DNA of 64,000 nt from an uncultured Bacteroidales bacterium (GCA_937898885.1 CALDKD010000089.1:41599-105598); one strand, 5' to 3'. Shown: positions 42,887 through 53,271, counted from the first letter of the stretch. Notes: a model not told the origin generated them from the letters alone. Translations and numbers: made by a program.

Positions 42887-44875
42887 ATGAGATTCAGAAT
42901 ACTCACTATCCTACAACTGTTATTTCTGGCATCAGTGTCAGCTTGGGCCGATGAGGGAATGTGGATGATCAACACGCTGAGCGATGATCTAGTGACACGC
43001 ATGCATGCCGAAGGCCTGAGACTTGAGGGAAGCGACATCTACAATCCTGATGGCGAGTCCATTACCGATGCCATAGTGGCGCTTGACTTCATTGGCACCG
43101 GCAGCCTTATCTCAAAGGACGGTCTGCTCATAACCAACCATCACGTGGCATACAGCGATGTGCATGAGCTCAGCACTGAGCAGAACAACTATCTGGAAAA
43201 CGGGTTCTTTGCCGATGACCGCTCACAGGAGATTCCAATCAAGGGTAAAAGCGCGTATATACTGAAAAGCTTCACTGATGTCACGGACGAAGTCAATCAG
43301 CTGATGGCCGAGGAGGCCGCCGCCGGCCGTGGTTCCGGATTCCGCCGCATCAGTAATCTGATTGAGGTGAGATACAGCAAGTCAACAGGTCTTGAGGCAT
43401 CGGTCAACTCTATGTGGCAGGGCTCACGTTACTACCTCTCGCTCTACCAGGTCTATTCCGATGTACGTCTGGTGGCTGCTCCGCCCGTCAGCATAGTGGC
43501 ATTCGGAGGCGATATTGACAACTGGGAATGGCCGCAGCACAAGTGCGATTTTGCCTTGTACCGCATCTACACAGCTCCAGACGGATCACCGGCAGAATAC
43601 AGCGAGGACAATATCCCGCTTCACCCGAAGAAATACCTCAGAATAAGCACCGACGGTTATAAGCCGGGCGATTTCTCAATGGTGCTGGGATTTCCGGGCA
43701 AGACGGACCGCTACGCCTCATCGGCCAAGGTTGATTTCACCGCGAACGTATCTTACCCCATTTCAAACAGACTGCGCGGCGAACAGATGGAAATAATTAT
43801 GAGATGGATGAACTCTGATCCCGCTATCCGTCTGATGTATGCCGACAAATATTTCTCTCTGAGCAACACACAGGAGAACAATGAAGGCTTTGCACAATGC
43901 ATTAACCGTTTTGACGTAGTTCAGGAAAAGAAGGAGCTGGAGGCTCAGATGAGGGCCGATACAGGCGATGGGCTTTTCAACGAGCTTGATGCCACATACA
44001 AGGCTCTCCGTCAGGCCGAATGTGACCTTATTTATTATCGCGAGACATTTGTGCGCGGTTCCAGCCTTGCGCTCACTGCCACCAGGCTCAAGAATGTCAA
44101 GAACATTGACATGGACAAGGAATACGAGGGTATGGACATGCGCGTTGAGAAGGAGCTCTTCAAATATGCCGTCAAGGAATACTACTCACACGTAAGCAAA
44201 TCATGCTGGGGTCCATTCCAGACTGAGCTGGCAGACAAGTTCCAGGGCAATTGGGACGCGCTGGCCGAAAGTCTGTGGCTGGACCGTCACATGACAAAGG
44301 ATGACCCGATATTCACATTCTTCACCGAGGTTCAGGTCCGTGATTTCAACGACCGCATTGACTCTATTGCAGGCGACCGTGACCTGACAACGCTGAATAA
44401 GGAATACACGCACATGCTTTACAACTGGCGCGACGGGCATGGCATTCCTCAGTATCCGGATGCGAACTCCACCCTCCGTCTGACTTTCGGACAGATAAAG
44501 TCATTTGAGCGTGACGGGAAGATGCTGCCATGGCGCACTCTTCCGAAGGAGATTCTGGAGAAGGAGAATCCTGAGATGTATGACTTCACGCTGAAACCGG
44601 AATGGCGCAATCTGCTCAAGAGAAAGAATCCGGGAACCGGAGTGAACTTCATATCGGACAACGATATCACAGGCGGCAACTCAGGCAGTCCGGTGCTCAA
44701 CGCCAAGGGCGAGATCATTGGTCTGGCTTTTGACGGGAACAAGGAATCACTTGCCGGTGATGTCTCATGGACACGTGACTATAACCGCTGCGTGAACGTT
44801 GACATCAGATTCGTCATGTGGACTCTCAAGAAATACGCGAAGACCAAGAATATTCTCAAAGAAATCAAAAAGTAA
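42887..44875 (+). CDS. S46 family dipeptidyl-peptidase, DPP7-type
   Basis: Periplasmic serine peptidase of 662 residues that removes dipeptides from the N-terminus of oligopeptides. Signal peptide SVSAWADEG; mature start GMWMINTL is the usual S46 N-terminus. Catalytic triad elements are H86 (LITNHHVAYSD), Asp in GGDIDNWEWP and S599 (GGNSGSPV). The residue 18 after the Ser, which decides P1 preference, is Gly617 (FDGNKES). That matches DPP7 (hydrophobic P1) rather than DPP11, which has Arg for acidic P1. First gene of a six-gene operon, 5 bp before the polyferredoxin gene. Confidence 0.94.
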   Translation: MRFRILTILQLLFLASVSAWADEGMWMINTLSDDLVTRMHAEGLRLEGSDIYNPDGESITDAIVALDFIGTGSLISKDGLLITNHHVAYSDVHELSTEQNNYLENGFFADDRSQEIPIKGKSAYILKSFTDVTDEVNQLMAEEAAAGRGSGFRRISNLIEVRYSKSTGLEASVNSMWQGSRYYLSLYQVYSDVRLVAAPPVSIVAFGGDIDNWEWPQHKCDFALYRIYTAPDGSPAEYSEDNIPLHPKKYLRISTDGYKPGDFSMVLGFPGKTDRYASSAKVDFTANVSYPISNRLRGEQMEIIMRWMNSDPAIRLMYADKYFSLSNTQENNEGFAQCINRFDVVQEKKELEAQMRADTGDGLFNELDATYKALRQAECDLIYYRETFVRGSSLALTATRLKNVKNIDMDKEYEGMDMRVEKELFKYAVKEYYSHVSKSCWGPFQTELADKFQGNWDALAESLWLDRHMTKDDPIFTFFTEVQVRDFNDRIDSIAGDRDLTTLNKEYTHMLYNWRDGHGIPQYPDANSTLRLTFGQIKSFERDGKMLPWRTLPKEILEKENPEMYDFTLKPEWRNLLKRKNPGTGVNFISDNDITGGNSGSPVLNAKGEIIGLAFDGNKESLAGDVSWTRDYNRCVNVDIRFVMWTLKKYAKTKNILKEIKK

Positions 44876-44880
44876 TAAAT

Positions 44881-46899
44881 ATGGCAAAGAAATCAACATT
44901 CACGACAAACTGGCCCAAGACTCTCATTCAGCTGGGCGTGCTGGCTACTCTGGTATTCTTCCTCAGCGGACTTGCAGCAAAGGTTTTCCCTGGTATGACT
45001 GCCCCAGATCCCGAAAAGTACTGTCCCTACGGTGGACTTGAAGCCCTTGCCACATACATTCAGCGTGGCTCACTGCCATGCTCAATGACATCACTGCAGA
45101 TTGTAATGGGTATTGCCCTGGCAGCTGTCGCCGTTCTTTTCAGCAAGCTCTTCTGCGCATTCATCTGCCCTGTCGGAACAGTTGAGGATCTGCTCATCAG
45201 ACTCCGCAAGGCCATCGGAATCAAGGCTGTCAGGATCAGCGCCACAGGGGTTGCCGACAAGATTCTGCGAATCGTCAAGTATGCCCTGGTCTTCTGGCTG
45301 TTCTACATGACAATCTCGTCAAGCGAGCTATTCTGCAAGAACCTTGACCCGTACTATGCCGCTGCGACAGGCTTCAAGGGCGAGATCACGCTCTGGATGT
45401 CAATAATCACAGTCGGTCTGGTCATTATTCCGGGACTTTTCATTGACCGTTTCTGGTGCAGGTACATCTGTCCGCTCGGTGCCATTTCCAACTCTTTTAA
45501 GTTCTGGATTCCAATGGCTGCCCTGGCTGTCGCTCTCATTGTACTGGATCTTTTCGGTCTGACCGTCAACTGGGTCATTGTTCTGGCAGCTTTCTGTATT
45601 GCCGGTTATCTGTTGGAAATACTGTGCGGCAGGCCTAAGGCACAGCTTCTTTATGTAATCAACGACGAGCAGAAGTGTACACGCTGCAATGCCTGTCAGA
45701 AAGCCTGCCCGTACAATATTGACATAGCCCATTTGGGAGGCAAGGTAAATTCTGTTGACTGTACGCTCTGTGGCGAGTGTGTGGCATCATGTACTAGCGG
45801 CTCGCTCAGCATCGGCACAAAAAAGCCGGGCAAGCCTTTCATGAAATATGTACCGGCCATAATAACATTGGCTGTGGCAATTATCGCCCTCATTGCCGGA
45901 AGCAGTTTCGAGCTGCCTACCATCAGTGAGACATGGGACATTGAGGAAGGCATGGAGCTTCAGGAGGTGAGGATTGAGAATCTGCGCACTGTCAAGTGCT
46001 ACAGCAGCTCCATGGCATTCAAGGCGCGTATGGAGAAGGTCAAGGGCGTTCACGGTGTCAAGACATACGTTGGAAGCCACACTGTCGTGGTCTCGTACGA
46101 CCCGAAGATTACAAATGCCGAAAAGATTCAGGAAGCCGTATTCACCCCGTCGCACTTCCGCGCAATGAGTCCCGATCCTAAGGTTTATCCCGAGGTAAAG
46201 GTCGTTACAATCCGTACCGAGCACATGCATGACAAGACAGACCTGAGCTATCTGGGACTTCAGTTCAAGATGACTGACAAGGGAATATTCGGCCTTGATT
46301 CCGAGTATGACTGCCCGCTGGTAGTTCACGTCTATATGGATCCGGCTGCGGAACTTGACGAGGAGTATTTCCGCCAGGTTGTCGAAAAGAAGTCACTTGA
46401 CTTGGAGACAGCAAGCGGAACCATCAAGTCGACACCTGTTGATTTTGAATTTGTCCGTCTGGAGGAAGGTTACGATATCATTCCTACCCCTGAATATCTG
46501 AATATGATGTTCGACGGTTTCCATGCCAATTATAACGGCCGCTATCCCGATGGTGACAGCACGGTAGTACGCAAAAGGAACCTGCAGTATGCCGGCCAGC
46601 CTCAGTTCATCGTTGAGGTAGCAGACCCCAACTTCGAGAAGACCGTCGTGACACGCGCCCTGCCTTTCTTGAGCAATCACGTCTCAAGGGAGGAAGGTGT
46701 CATAAGTATGGACCTCACTCTTAATAAGGATTATGTTCCATGCATACAGTTCCGGTTCGCAGCACCAGCTACCGCAGAGCGTATCTATGAGCTCATGACC
46801 ATGGACACATGGACTATCACATACGCTGAAGACGATGTCCGTGAGGAGCCTGCACGTATGGCCATCAAGAACCCGTTCACAACATTCCCGGCTGAATGA
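44881..46899 (+). CDS. NapH/NosR-like membrane polyferredoxin with C-terminal HMA-like domain
   Basis: Inner-membrane iron-sulfur protein of 672 residues. Membrane part (1-250) carries two CxxxCP motifs (C92-x3-C96-P, C193-x3-C197-P), as in NapH/NosR/RnfE-type electron carriers. Two 4Fe-4S ferredoxin motifs follow (CTRCNACQKACP at 266-277 and CTLCGECVASC at 294-304). After one more helix (about 323-342), a heavy-metal-associated-like fold (362-425, VKCYSSSMAFKARMEKVKGVHGVKTYVG) keeps only one of the two HMA cysteines (C373). The remaining ~240 residues are unassigned. ATG 44881 chosen. Likely passes electrons from the cytoplasm or quinone to a periplasmic acceptor for the uptake system encoded next. 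Confidence 0.88.
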   Translation: MAKKSTFTTNWPKTLIQLGVLATLVFFLSGLAAKVFPGMTAPDPEKYCPYGGLEALATYIQRGSLPCSMTSLQIVMGIALAAVAVLFSKLFCAFICPVGTVEDLLIRLRKAIGIKAVRISATGVADKILRIVKYALVFWLFYMTISSSELFCKNLDPYYAAATGFKGEITLWMSIITVGLVIIPGLFIDRFWCRYICPLGAISNSFKFWIPMAALAVALIVLDLFGLTVNWVIVLAAFCIAGYLLEILCGRPKAQLLYVINDEQKCTRCNACQKACPYNIDIAHLGGKVNSVDCTLCGECVASCTSGSLSIGTKKPGKPFMKYVPAIITLAVAIIALIAGSSFELPTISETWDIEEGMELQEVRIENLRTVKCYSSSMAFKARMEKVKGVHGVKTYVGSHTVVVSYDPKITNAEKIQEAVFTPSHFRAMSPDPKVYPEVKVVTIRTEHMHDKTDLSYLGLQFKMTDKGIFGLDSEYDCPLVVHVYMDPAAELDEEYFRQVVEKKSLDLETASGTIKSTPVDFEFVRLEEGYDIIPTPEYLNMMFDGFHANYNGRYPDGDSTVVRKRNLQYAGQPQFIVEVADPNFEKTVVTRALPFLSNHVSREEGVISMDLTLNKDYVPCIQFRFAAPATAERIYELMTMDTWTITYAEDDVREEPARMAIKNPFTTFPAE

Positions 46900-49529
46900 C
46901 AATGCTGAGAAGACTGTTGCTTATTATGACGTTCCTGTCAGCATTCACAGCGATGAGTGCGGCTGGATATGTCGTTAAGGGACGTGTCGTCGATGCCCGT
47001 ACAGGCGAGTCTCTTGATGGTGCGGTCATAAGCCTGGATAACCTGTGGGCCATGGCATATGACAATGGAGAGTTTAAGTTTGACAATGTCCAGCCTGGCA
47101 AGTACTCCGCCAAGGCCATTCTTCTGGGATACGTCACCGCAGAGTTTGAGCTTGAGGTCAAGTCCGATATCAACAGCCTGAGCATCAAGTTGAAAACGTC
47201 ATCTCTCGCACTTGACGAGGTTACCGTAACGGCAAGACGACCGAAAGAAGGAGCCGGAACGACATACAACATAGGACGTGAGGCCCTGGACCACATGCAG
47301 ATAAGCAGCATGTCCGATATGAGCGCTCTCATGCCAGGCGGCAAGACCGTCAATCCTGACCTTACCACAGCCAACAGCATCTCACTGAGGTCAGGCGGCA
47401 ACAGTGCCGGAAACGCAGCCTTTGCAACCGCTGTCGAGGTTGACGGAATCAGGTTGGGAGGTAACGCGGCTTTCGGGCAGATGAGCGGAATTGACACCCG
47501 TGGCGTATCTGTTGACAATATCGATTACATCGAGGTGATGACAGGTGTACCTTCGGCTGAATACGGAGACCTTGGAAACGGCATGGTACGCGTTCATACA
47601 AAACGCGGCTCAACTCCATATCGTCTGAGTCTCACAGTCAATCCGCGCACATATCAGGCATCAGTCTCCAAAGGATTGAATCTCAAGGACAACACTCAGA
47701 TTCTAAACGTGAATGCTGAATGGGCGCGTGCAGTGAGAAACCTGGTATCGCCATACGAGTCCTATACAAGACGCACGCTGGGTGTAATCTATACGAATAC
47801 CGCCCACAGGAATCTCAGGCTTGAGGCTGGCCTTACCGGCAATCTTGGCGGAATGAACTCTGAGGACGACCCCGATGCCTTTACCGGTGAGTATTCCAAG
47901 TCCAAAGCCGGAAGCGCCCGCGGAAACATTGCTGTTACCATTCAGATGAACCGCGACTGGATAACCAGCCTGAAACTGGAGACCAGCATCAATTACGAGG
48001 ACAATCTAAGTCACGACCACAAGTTCAGTTCCGCCGCATCGGCGCTGCCCGCCGTACACTCTCAGGAAGAAGGCTACAACATTGCTGTCCTGCTGCCCAA
48101 GGGAGAGTATTTCAGCGACAGGATTGTTGATTCCAAGGAACTTGACCTCTCAGCATCCCTGAAATACACTTGGGACCGCAAATGGAACGGTTTCAGGAGC
48201 AATTTCAAGGCAGGTCTGCAATGGAAAGCCAATGGCAATGTGGGAGAAGGTGAGTATTATGAGGAACCGCTTCTGGCCTCGGATGGCTACCGTCCGCGCC
48301 CCTACTCCGATTACCCGTTCATGCATACTGTATCGGGCTACATCGAGGACGATCTCACATTCCCGTTCGGGCTTCAGCTCATAGCGGGTCTCAGAATGGA
48401 CAATATATTAGTAAAGGGTTCTGAATATACTGATGTCTGTTCCTTCTCGCCACGACTGAATGCGAGATGGAAGTTATCCGATGCCTTCTCCATTCGAGGC
48501 GGATGGGGCATTTCTGAAAAGATGCCATCGTTCTACATACTGTTCCCCAGTCAGGAGTATCGTGACATTCTGGTAGGATCTGACAATTCCGGCAGTCAGC
48601 CTGTCTATACATACTACACCAAGCCATATACACTTGAATTCAATCCGGATTTGAAATGGCAGCGTCACTACAACGCGGAAACTGGCATTGATGCAAACAT
48701 ACTCGGAACGAGAATCTCACTGGTAGGATTCTGGAACACTACCTGTAATCCTTATAAATATACCTATTCCTATTCTGTAGTGGAGATTAACCGCAGTACC
48801 GGTCCAGACCGTACTTTCGTTCAGAACAAGAGACAGGACAACGGGGCTCCTGTCTATCGTTCAGGAGCGGAGCTGACCGTTGAGCTGCCCGAGCTGAAGC
48901 CTATACGCACATCGTTTCTGGTCGATGCGCAGTACACATGGACCAAGACTGAGGACAACGGGCTCAACTACTATTACAACACCGGCTGGTCACACACCAC
49001 AATCAACAACAGGTCATACCAGTATGTGGGAGTATATGAGAACGGCGGGAACAGCAACCTTATGATCAAGGGTAATGTGACACATTCTCTTGATGCCAAT
49101 CTGACTGCCATCACCCACATACCGGAGGCACGGCTCATAATAACCTGCAAGATAGAGTCGTCACTGCTCAAGCGCTCGCTTAATATAGCGACCTTGAATG
49201 AGGAGGTGCTTTATCCAGTAGCCTATCTCGATGTTGAGGACATGAATCCGGTCTTGCATCCCTTCACAGAGGCAGACAGGACAGATCCCCGCTTCAAGGA
49301 CCTTGTACGCACGCCAAGCAACGACTACCTGTTCGTCCAGGACGGATACGGAGTCTATATGTCGGCCAACCTGAGCATCACAAAGGAGATTGGTGACCAA
49401 TTCAGTCTCTCGTTCTTTGCCAACAACTTTACGAACTCAAGACCTTATGTAAAATCCTTAGCTACCGGAGTCGGAGCCATTTTCACTCCGGCATTCTATT
49501 ACGGTCTCAGCTGCAGAATTGAATTATGA
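46896..49529 (+). CDS. TonB-dependent outer-membrane receptor
   Basis: Outer-membrane transporter of 877 residues: signal peptide, an N-terminal carboxypeptidase-regulatory-like domain (VVKGRVVDARTGESLDGAVI, about 20-105), plug domain (DEVTVTARRP; VDNIDYIEVMTGVPSAEYGDLGNGMV) and a 22-strand barrel ending in YYGLSCRIEL. No SusD partner is present, so it is not a standard glycan-uptake pair. Its ATG overlaps the polyferredoxin stop (ATGA), and its own stop overlaps the next start. The cargo (metal chelate, cofactor or peptide) is unknown; the redox partner upstream favours a metal or cofactor. Confidence 0.94.
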   Translation: MTMLRRLLLIMTFLSAFTAMSAAGYVVKGRVVDARTGESLDGAVISLDNLWAMAYDNGEFKFDNVQPGKYSAKAILLGYVTAEFELEVKSDINSLSIKLKTSSLALDEVTVTARRPKEGAGTTYNIGREALDHMQISSMSDMSALMPGGKTVNPDLTTANSISLRSGGNSAGNAAFATAVEVDGIRLGGNAAFGQMSGIDTRGVSVDNIDYIEVMTGVPSAEYGDLGNGMVRVHTKRGSTPYRLSLTVNPRTYQASVSKGLNLKDNTQILNVNAEWARAVRNLVSPYESYTRRTLGVIYTNTAHRNLRLEAGLTGNLGGMNSEDDPDAFTGEYSKSKAGSARGNIAVTIQMNRDWITSLKLETSINYEDNLSHDHKFSSAASALPAVHSQEEGYNIAVLLPKGEYFSDRIVDSKELDLSASLKYTWDRKWNGFRSNFKAGLQWKANGNVGEGEYYEEPLLASDGYRPRPYSDYPFMHTVSGYIEDDLTFPFGLQLIAGLRMDNILVKGSEYTDVCSFSPRLNARWKLSDAFSIRGGWGISEKMPSFYILFPSQEYRDILVGSDNSGSQPVYTYYTKPYTLEFNPDLKWQRHYNAETGIDANILGTRISLVGFWNTTCNPYKYTYSYSVVEINRSTGPDRTFVQNKRQDNGAPVYRSGAELTVELPELKPIRTSFLVDAQYTWTKTEDNGLNYYYNTGWSHTTINNRSYQYVGVYENGGNSNLMIKGNVTHSLDANLTAITHIPEARLIITCKIESSLLKRSLNIATLNEEVLYPVAYLDVEDMNPVLHPFTEADRTDPRFKDLVRTPSNDYLFVQDGYGVYMSANLSITKEIGDQFSLSFFANNFTNSRPYVKSLATGVGAIFTPAFYYGLSCRIEL

Positions 49530-50725
49530 GAAAACTTGCATACATAATACTGGCCATGCTGCTTCCGGTTTCCTGCATCGACCTTGAGGACGGGAATCCG
49601 TATGCCGCAGACATGCACAGGTTAATCATCAGCCTTCTACTGCCCGATGATTATCAGGGACTGGACCTGTCAGGAATCAGCGTGGAGATACGCGACAACG
49701 CCAACGGCGTGACATACACCGGCATTTCAGACAACACAGGAACAATCTGTCTGGATGTGCTGAACGGTGTATATTCGGCCACTCTGGCCGCTACCATATC
49801 CTACGAGCAGTTCAATGCATCCCTGAGCGGGATAACAGTTGACGGAAAGGACTGCCATACAGACATGAATCTGCTGCACAGCCGCACCGGAGACATTGTC
49901 ATCAAGGAAATCTACTGCGGAGGATGTCTCAAGCTGCCGGCACAGGGCAACTACAACATAGACTCATACATCATTCTGCACAACAACACGGACCATACGG
50001 TATATCTGGACAGTCTCTGTCTCGCCACTCTGGACCCGTACAACTCGAACGCATCGTCACAATGGAATCCCGATGATGATTTCTCACCGCTGATCCAGGC
50101 TGTCTGGCAGTTCCCCGGTAACGGGACATCACAACCGCTGGAAAGCGGCCGCGATGCTGTCATCTCAATCTACGGAGCGATTGACCACAGCTCACAGTAT
50201 CCGCTCTCAGTCAATCTGAACAAGCCGGACTACTACGTCTGCTACAATCCTGGGCTCTTCCCCAACACAAGCTACCACCCTGCCCCTGGAAACAACATCA
50301 GACAGGATCACATCTTGGACGTTGTCATGAAGATGGGTAAGGCAAATGCATACACTTTCTCGGTCAACTCGCCTGCGCTGGTCATATTCAAGTCCGTAGG
50401 CTGCACCATGAGGGAATTTGTCAATATGCCGGAGAGCATCATCCAGAAACCGGGAAGCGATGACCGCATAATATGCTTGCCGAACGACTGGATCATTGAT
50501 GGTGTAGAGGTGTTCAATGGTCAGCAGACCAACAACAGGAAACGCATCAACGCATCGGTAGATGCCGGCTATGTAACCCTTTCCAACGTTCACGAGTCAA
50601 AGACCCTGATGCGCAAGGTCAATGAAGAGAGATCAAAGGCGCTGGGATACGAGGTACTCATTGACACAAACAACAGCAGTACCGATTTTTATGAACGTCA
50701 AAGCCAGTCACTCCATGAAGATTAG
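49526..50725 (+). CDS. DUF4876-like lipoprotein
   Basis: Lipoprotein of 399 residues. The signal ends in LLPVSCIDLEDG (Cys near 17). Residues 30-115 form a prealbumin-like/Ig segment (GISVEIRDNANGVTYTGISDNTGTICLDVLNG), and the rest matches the DUF4876 pattern with IVIKEIYCGGCLKLPAQGNYNIDSYIILHNN. Function of the family is unknown; members sit beside TonB receptors without SusD. I infer a surface-exposed partner of the receptor, either ligand-binding or lid. Overlaps the receptor gene by 4 bp and the following barrel gene by 11 bp. Confidence 0.8.
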   Translation: MRKLAYIILAMLLPVSCIDLEDGNPYAADMHRLIISLLLPDDYQGLDLSGISVEIRDNANGVTYTGISDNTGTICLDVLNGVYSATLAATISYEQFNASLSGITVDGKDCHTDMNLLHSRTGDIVIKEIYCGGCLKLPAQGNYNIDSYIILHNNTDHTVYLDSLCLATLDPYNSNASSQWNPDDDFSPLIQAVWQFPGNGTSQPLESGRDAVISIYGAIDHSSQYPLSVNLNKPDYYVCYNPGLFPNTSYHPAPGNNIRQDHILDVVMKMGKANAYTFSVNSPALVIFKSVGCTMREFVNMPESIIQKPGSDDRIICLPNDWIIDGVEVFNGQQTNNRKRINASVDAGYVTLSNVHESKTLMRKVNEERSKALGYEVLIDTNNSSTDFYERQSQSLHED

Positions 50726-52199
50726 ATTTATTACAGCAGCATTGGCGTTCCTTACGCTCATTCCCTGTCAGGCACAGTGGAGCTACGACCGCACCGTGCG
50801 CCGCAATTTCTGGAATGACGGAGCAAACGTTTCCGGAATCCGATGCGATACTGCCCAAATCTCCGCAGCCGGAATTTCCGCAGGATATGAGTCGGGCGAT
50901 TTCAGGACCTTAAGCCAAAGCGCGAGGGAATGGAATGTCAGTGTCAATGCAAAATCAATAAGGCACCTTGACCGTTTTTCCATGAAGGGCGGCTTCTCGT
51001 TCACTGACACTGAGGCCGAAGACATGTGCGGCTCAATGTTCCTCACCCCGGGCCTCTTTCCCGTAGATGTCTTTGAATTCACTCCCGGACACAAGACATT
51101 CCAGACGTATGCCGTGGACGGAGGCATTGCTGTTGACCTGGGACAGTCATGGACAGCAGGAGCAGGCCTGGACCTCACCGCCCGAAATGCTGCAAAGCGC
51201 AAGGATCTCAGATACAGTGCATACCGTCTTGACATAACGGTCAATCCGTCTGTGATATATTCAACAGGACATATCAGATTTGGAGGCACGCTTCTGTTCA
51301 GCCGCAACACCGAGACCGTCAGCGCCGAACAGACCGGTTTTACAGCTACGGCACCCTTCGCGTTCCTGGACGAAGGTCTTTCTCTGGGTAACTGGCAGGT
51401 CTGGACCGGCAACGGCAGCCGTCTCAAAGAAAGCGGTGTGAACGGACTTCCCGTAAGGCAGAACAGATATGGCGCATCGGTCCAGACATCAACCGTAGAC
51501 GGCACGTTCTATGCCGATGCAGGCTTTTTGTGGAAGGACGGCAGTGTTGGCGAGAGGCAGGTCATCTGGTATCGCTACAACGGGCCGGAAGCCATGGCGC
51601 ACATAGGTTTCAGGCATGGTCATTCAGCATTCCGTGCAGAACTCTCATGGTCACGTCTGGACAACCGGGAAACCGTCCAGGACAAGGTTATGGAAGGCGG
51701 CATCTCCATTGTCAGAGAATACGGCAGCAACCTGATTCTCAGTTGCTCGGACATTAACATCGGGCTTGCATACGATTACAGTTCCGAAAAGCTGAATGCG
51801 ACTGTTGCGGCCGGATTCAACGACTTGCGAAGACAGGCCGCGCCCATATATCCGTACGTTTTCGCACGCCAGCTCAAGACAGCCAGTCTGAATATTCAGA
51901 CCCAATACCGCCACCGCAGTCTTGAATACGGTCTCAAGTTTGGCTGCTCCAAGGGTTTTGCCACTGACAATGAAAGAACCGTCTCAGAGGGTGGCAGTTC
52001 CTCCACCCCGTACCGCCATGAAGATGTCTGGTACGACGCATGTAAGTATGAGACTGCCGGACGCATTGACGCGGGGGCGACACTCTGCTGGAACTTTACC
52101 CGAGGGCTGTATGCCATTCTCTCAGGCAGCTGTTCGTATGCCAAAGACTACGGAAAGCCCAGGTATTACATATCCACAGGATTGAATTATATTTTCTAA
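50715..52199 (+). CDS. DUF6850-like outer-membrane beta-barrel protein
   Basis: Outer-membrane protein of 494 residues from ATG 50715. Signal peptide AALAFLTLIPCQAQ is followed by WSYDRTVRRNFWNDGANVSGI. Many amphipathic strands run to a final strand YYISTGLNYIF, ending in the C-terminal Phe typical of BAM substrates. I recognise it as the barrel family usually found next to DUF4876 genes; its function is unknown. It overlaps the DUF4876 gene by 11 bp (start inside the previous gene's end), so the two should be made in equal amounts. Confidence 0.8.
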   Translation: MKIRFITAALAFLTLIPCQAQWSYDRTVRRNFWNDGANVSGIRCDTAQISAAGISAGYESGDFRTLSQSAREWNVSVNAKSIRHLDRFSMKGGFSFTDTEAEDMCGSMFLTPGLFPVDVFEFTPGHKTFQTYAVDGGIAVDLGQSWTAGAGLDLTARNAAKRKDLRYSAYRLDITVNPSVIYSTGHIRFGGTLLFSRNTETVSAEQTGFTATAPFAFLDEGLSLGNWQVWTGNGSRLKESGVNGLPVRQNRYGASVQTSTVDGTFYADAGFLWKDGSVGERQVIWYRYNGPEAMAHIGFRHGHSAFRAELSWSRLDNRETVQDKVMEGGISIVREYGSNLILSCSDINIGLAYDYSSEKLNATVAAGFNDLRRQAAPIYPYVFARQLKTASLNIQTQYRHRSLEYGLKFGCSKGFATDNERTVSEGGSSSTPYRHEDVWYDACKYETAGRIDAGATLCWNFTRGLYAILSGSCSYAKDYGKPRYYISTGLNYIF

Positions 52200-52218
52200 C
52201 TTTTAATAATTATCTCTT

Positions 52219-53271
52219 ATGAAAAAACTAATGTTTGTCGCAGCCATGGCATGTTTGGTCATGGTATCTTGCAATTCAGAAAAAGAAGTAGCCGAACCGA
52301 CCGGAGCAATCGAAATCGTTGACAAGACCATTCCTTGGGATGGTGCCAGCATCACTGCAAACATCACAACAGACTATGACTGGAACATATCAGTTGCAAA
52401 TCCTGAATATCTCAGCGTAAAGCCTGCCTCAGGCAAAGGAAACGAGACCGTTACCCTGACCATTGCAAAGAACACCACAAATCAGGCAATCCCGGTAAAA
52501 GGCAATCTGACCCTGACCAACGAGGACAAGACTTTGGTTGTTCCTTTCAACTTTGAGATTCCAGCTCCATCACTTGAATTCGGTGGCGCTACATACGGAG
52601 TTGCCTATATGAAGGATGGCAAATATTGGATGACCCAGAATCTGCGCTACATTCCGGAAGGCATGACCGTATATGAGCCTTCAAAGGATAATGCAGATGC
52701 CAAGATCTGGTATCCGGCAATCATTTCCCTTAACCTTGAAGGCAAGTATGTAGCCACTCCATCTGATAACGCGGCTATCATTGCGGCACAGGGCCTGCTG
52801 TACTCTCCGGAATACATTCTTGGCGCAGCATATTCAGAAGAGGAATTTGCAAACGTGGATCAGAAAAACGCCATCTGCCCCGAGGGCTGGCACATCCCGA
52901 CAGCACAAGAATGGATTGACCTTGTCGGTGCATGCTCAGACAAGGAAAAGACAAACGAGAATGCTCCTTATTATTCCGCTGACCTTTCCGGTGCATCACT
53001 TGAGGCTCTGAACGCAGACGGTCTGAACCTTCTGCCCTACCCGTATGTTAACAACAACAGCTACCTCTGCACTGTTCAGAATACCGATGTGACCAGAATT
53101 GCCAACGGTATGAACTCAATGCTTTACTTCCTGTCATCTACCGGTCATAAAGCCAAATCAAATATTCAGGGCTATGCCGCAATGATTACCAACAACAAGA
53201 CAAAGACATCTGTCAACGTAGCATACGTCAACACTAACACCGGTATCGCAGTCCGCTTCGTCAAGGATTGA
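52219..53271 (+). CDS. BACON-domain lipoprotein with FISUMP-like C-terminal domain
   Basis: Lipoprotein of 350 residues (signal ending in LVMVSCNSEK). Residues 30-115 form a BACON-like Ig domain (ITANITTDYDWNISVANPEYLSVKPASGKGN). Residues 120-350 follow the Fibrobacter succinogenes major paralogous (FISUMP) pattern: YWMTQNLRYIPEG, ICPEGWHIPTAQEWIDLVG, and a final GIAVRFVKD. Such domains often face the outside and may bind ligands or mucin. Last gene of the operon, 19 bp after the barrel gene and followed by a terminator. Confidence 0.85.
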   Translation: MKKLMFVAAMACLVMVSCNSEKEVAEPTGAIEIVDKTIPWDGASITANITTDYDWNISVANPEYLSVKPASGKGNETVTLTIAKNTTNQAIPVKGNLTLTNEDKTLVVPFNFEIPAPSLEFGGATYGVAYMKDGKYWMTQNLRYIPEGMTVYEPSKDNADAKIWYPAIISLNLEGKYVATPSDNAAIIAAQGLLYSPEYILGAAYSEEEFANVDQKNAICPEGWHIPTAQEWIDLVGACSDKEKTNENAPYYSADLSGASLEALNADGLNLLPYPYVNNNSYLCTVQNTDVTRIANGMNSMLYFLSSTGHKAKSNIQGYAAMITNNKTKTSVNVAYVNTNTGIAVRFVKD

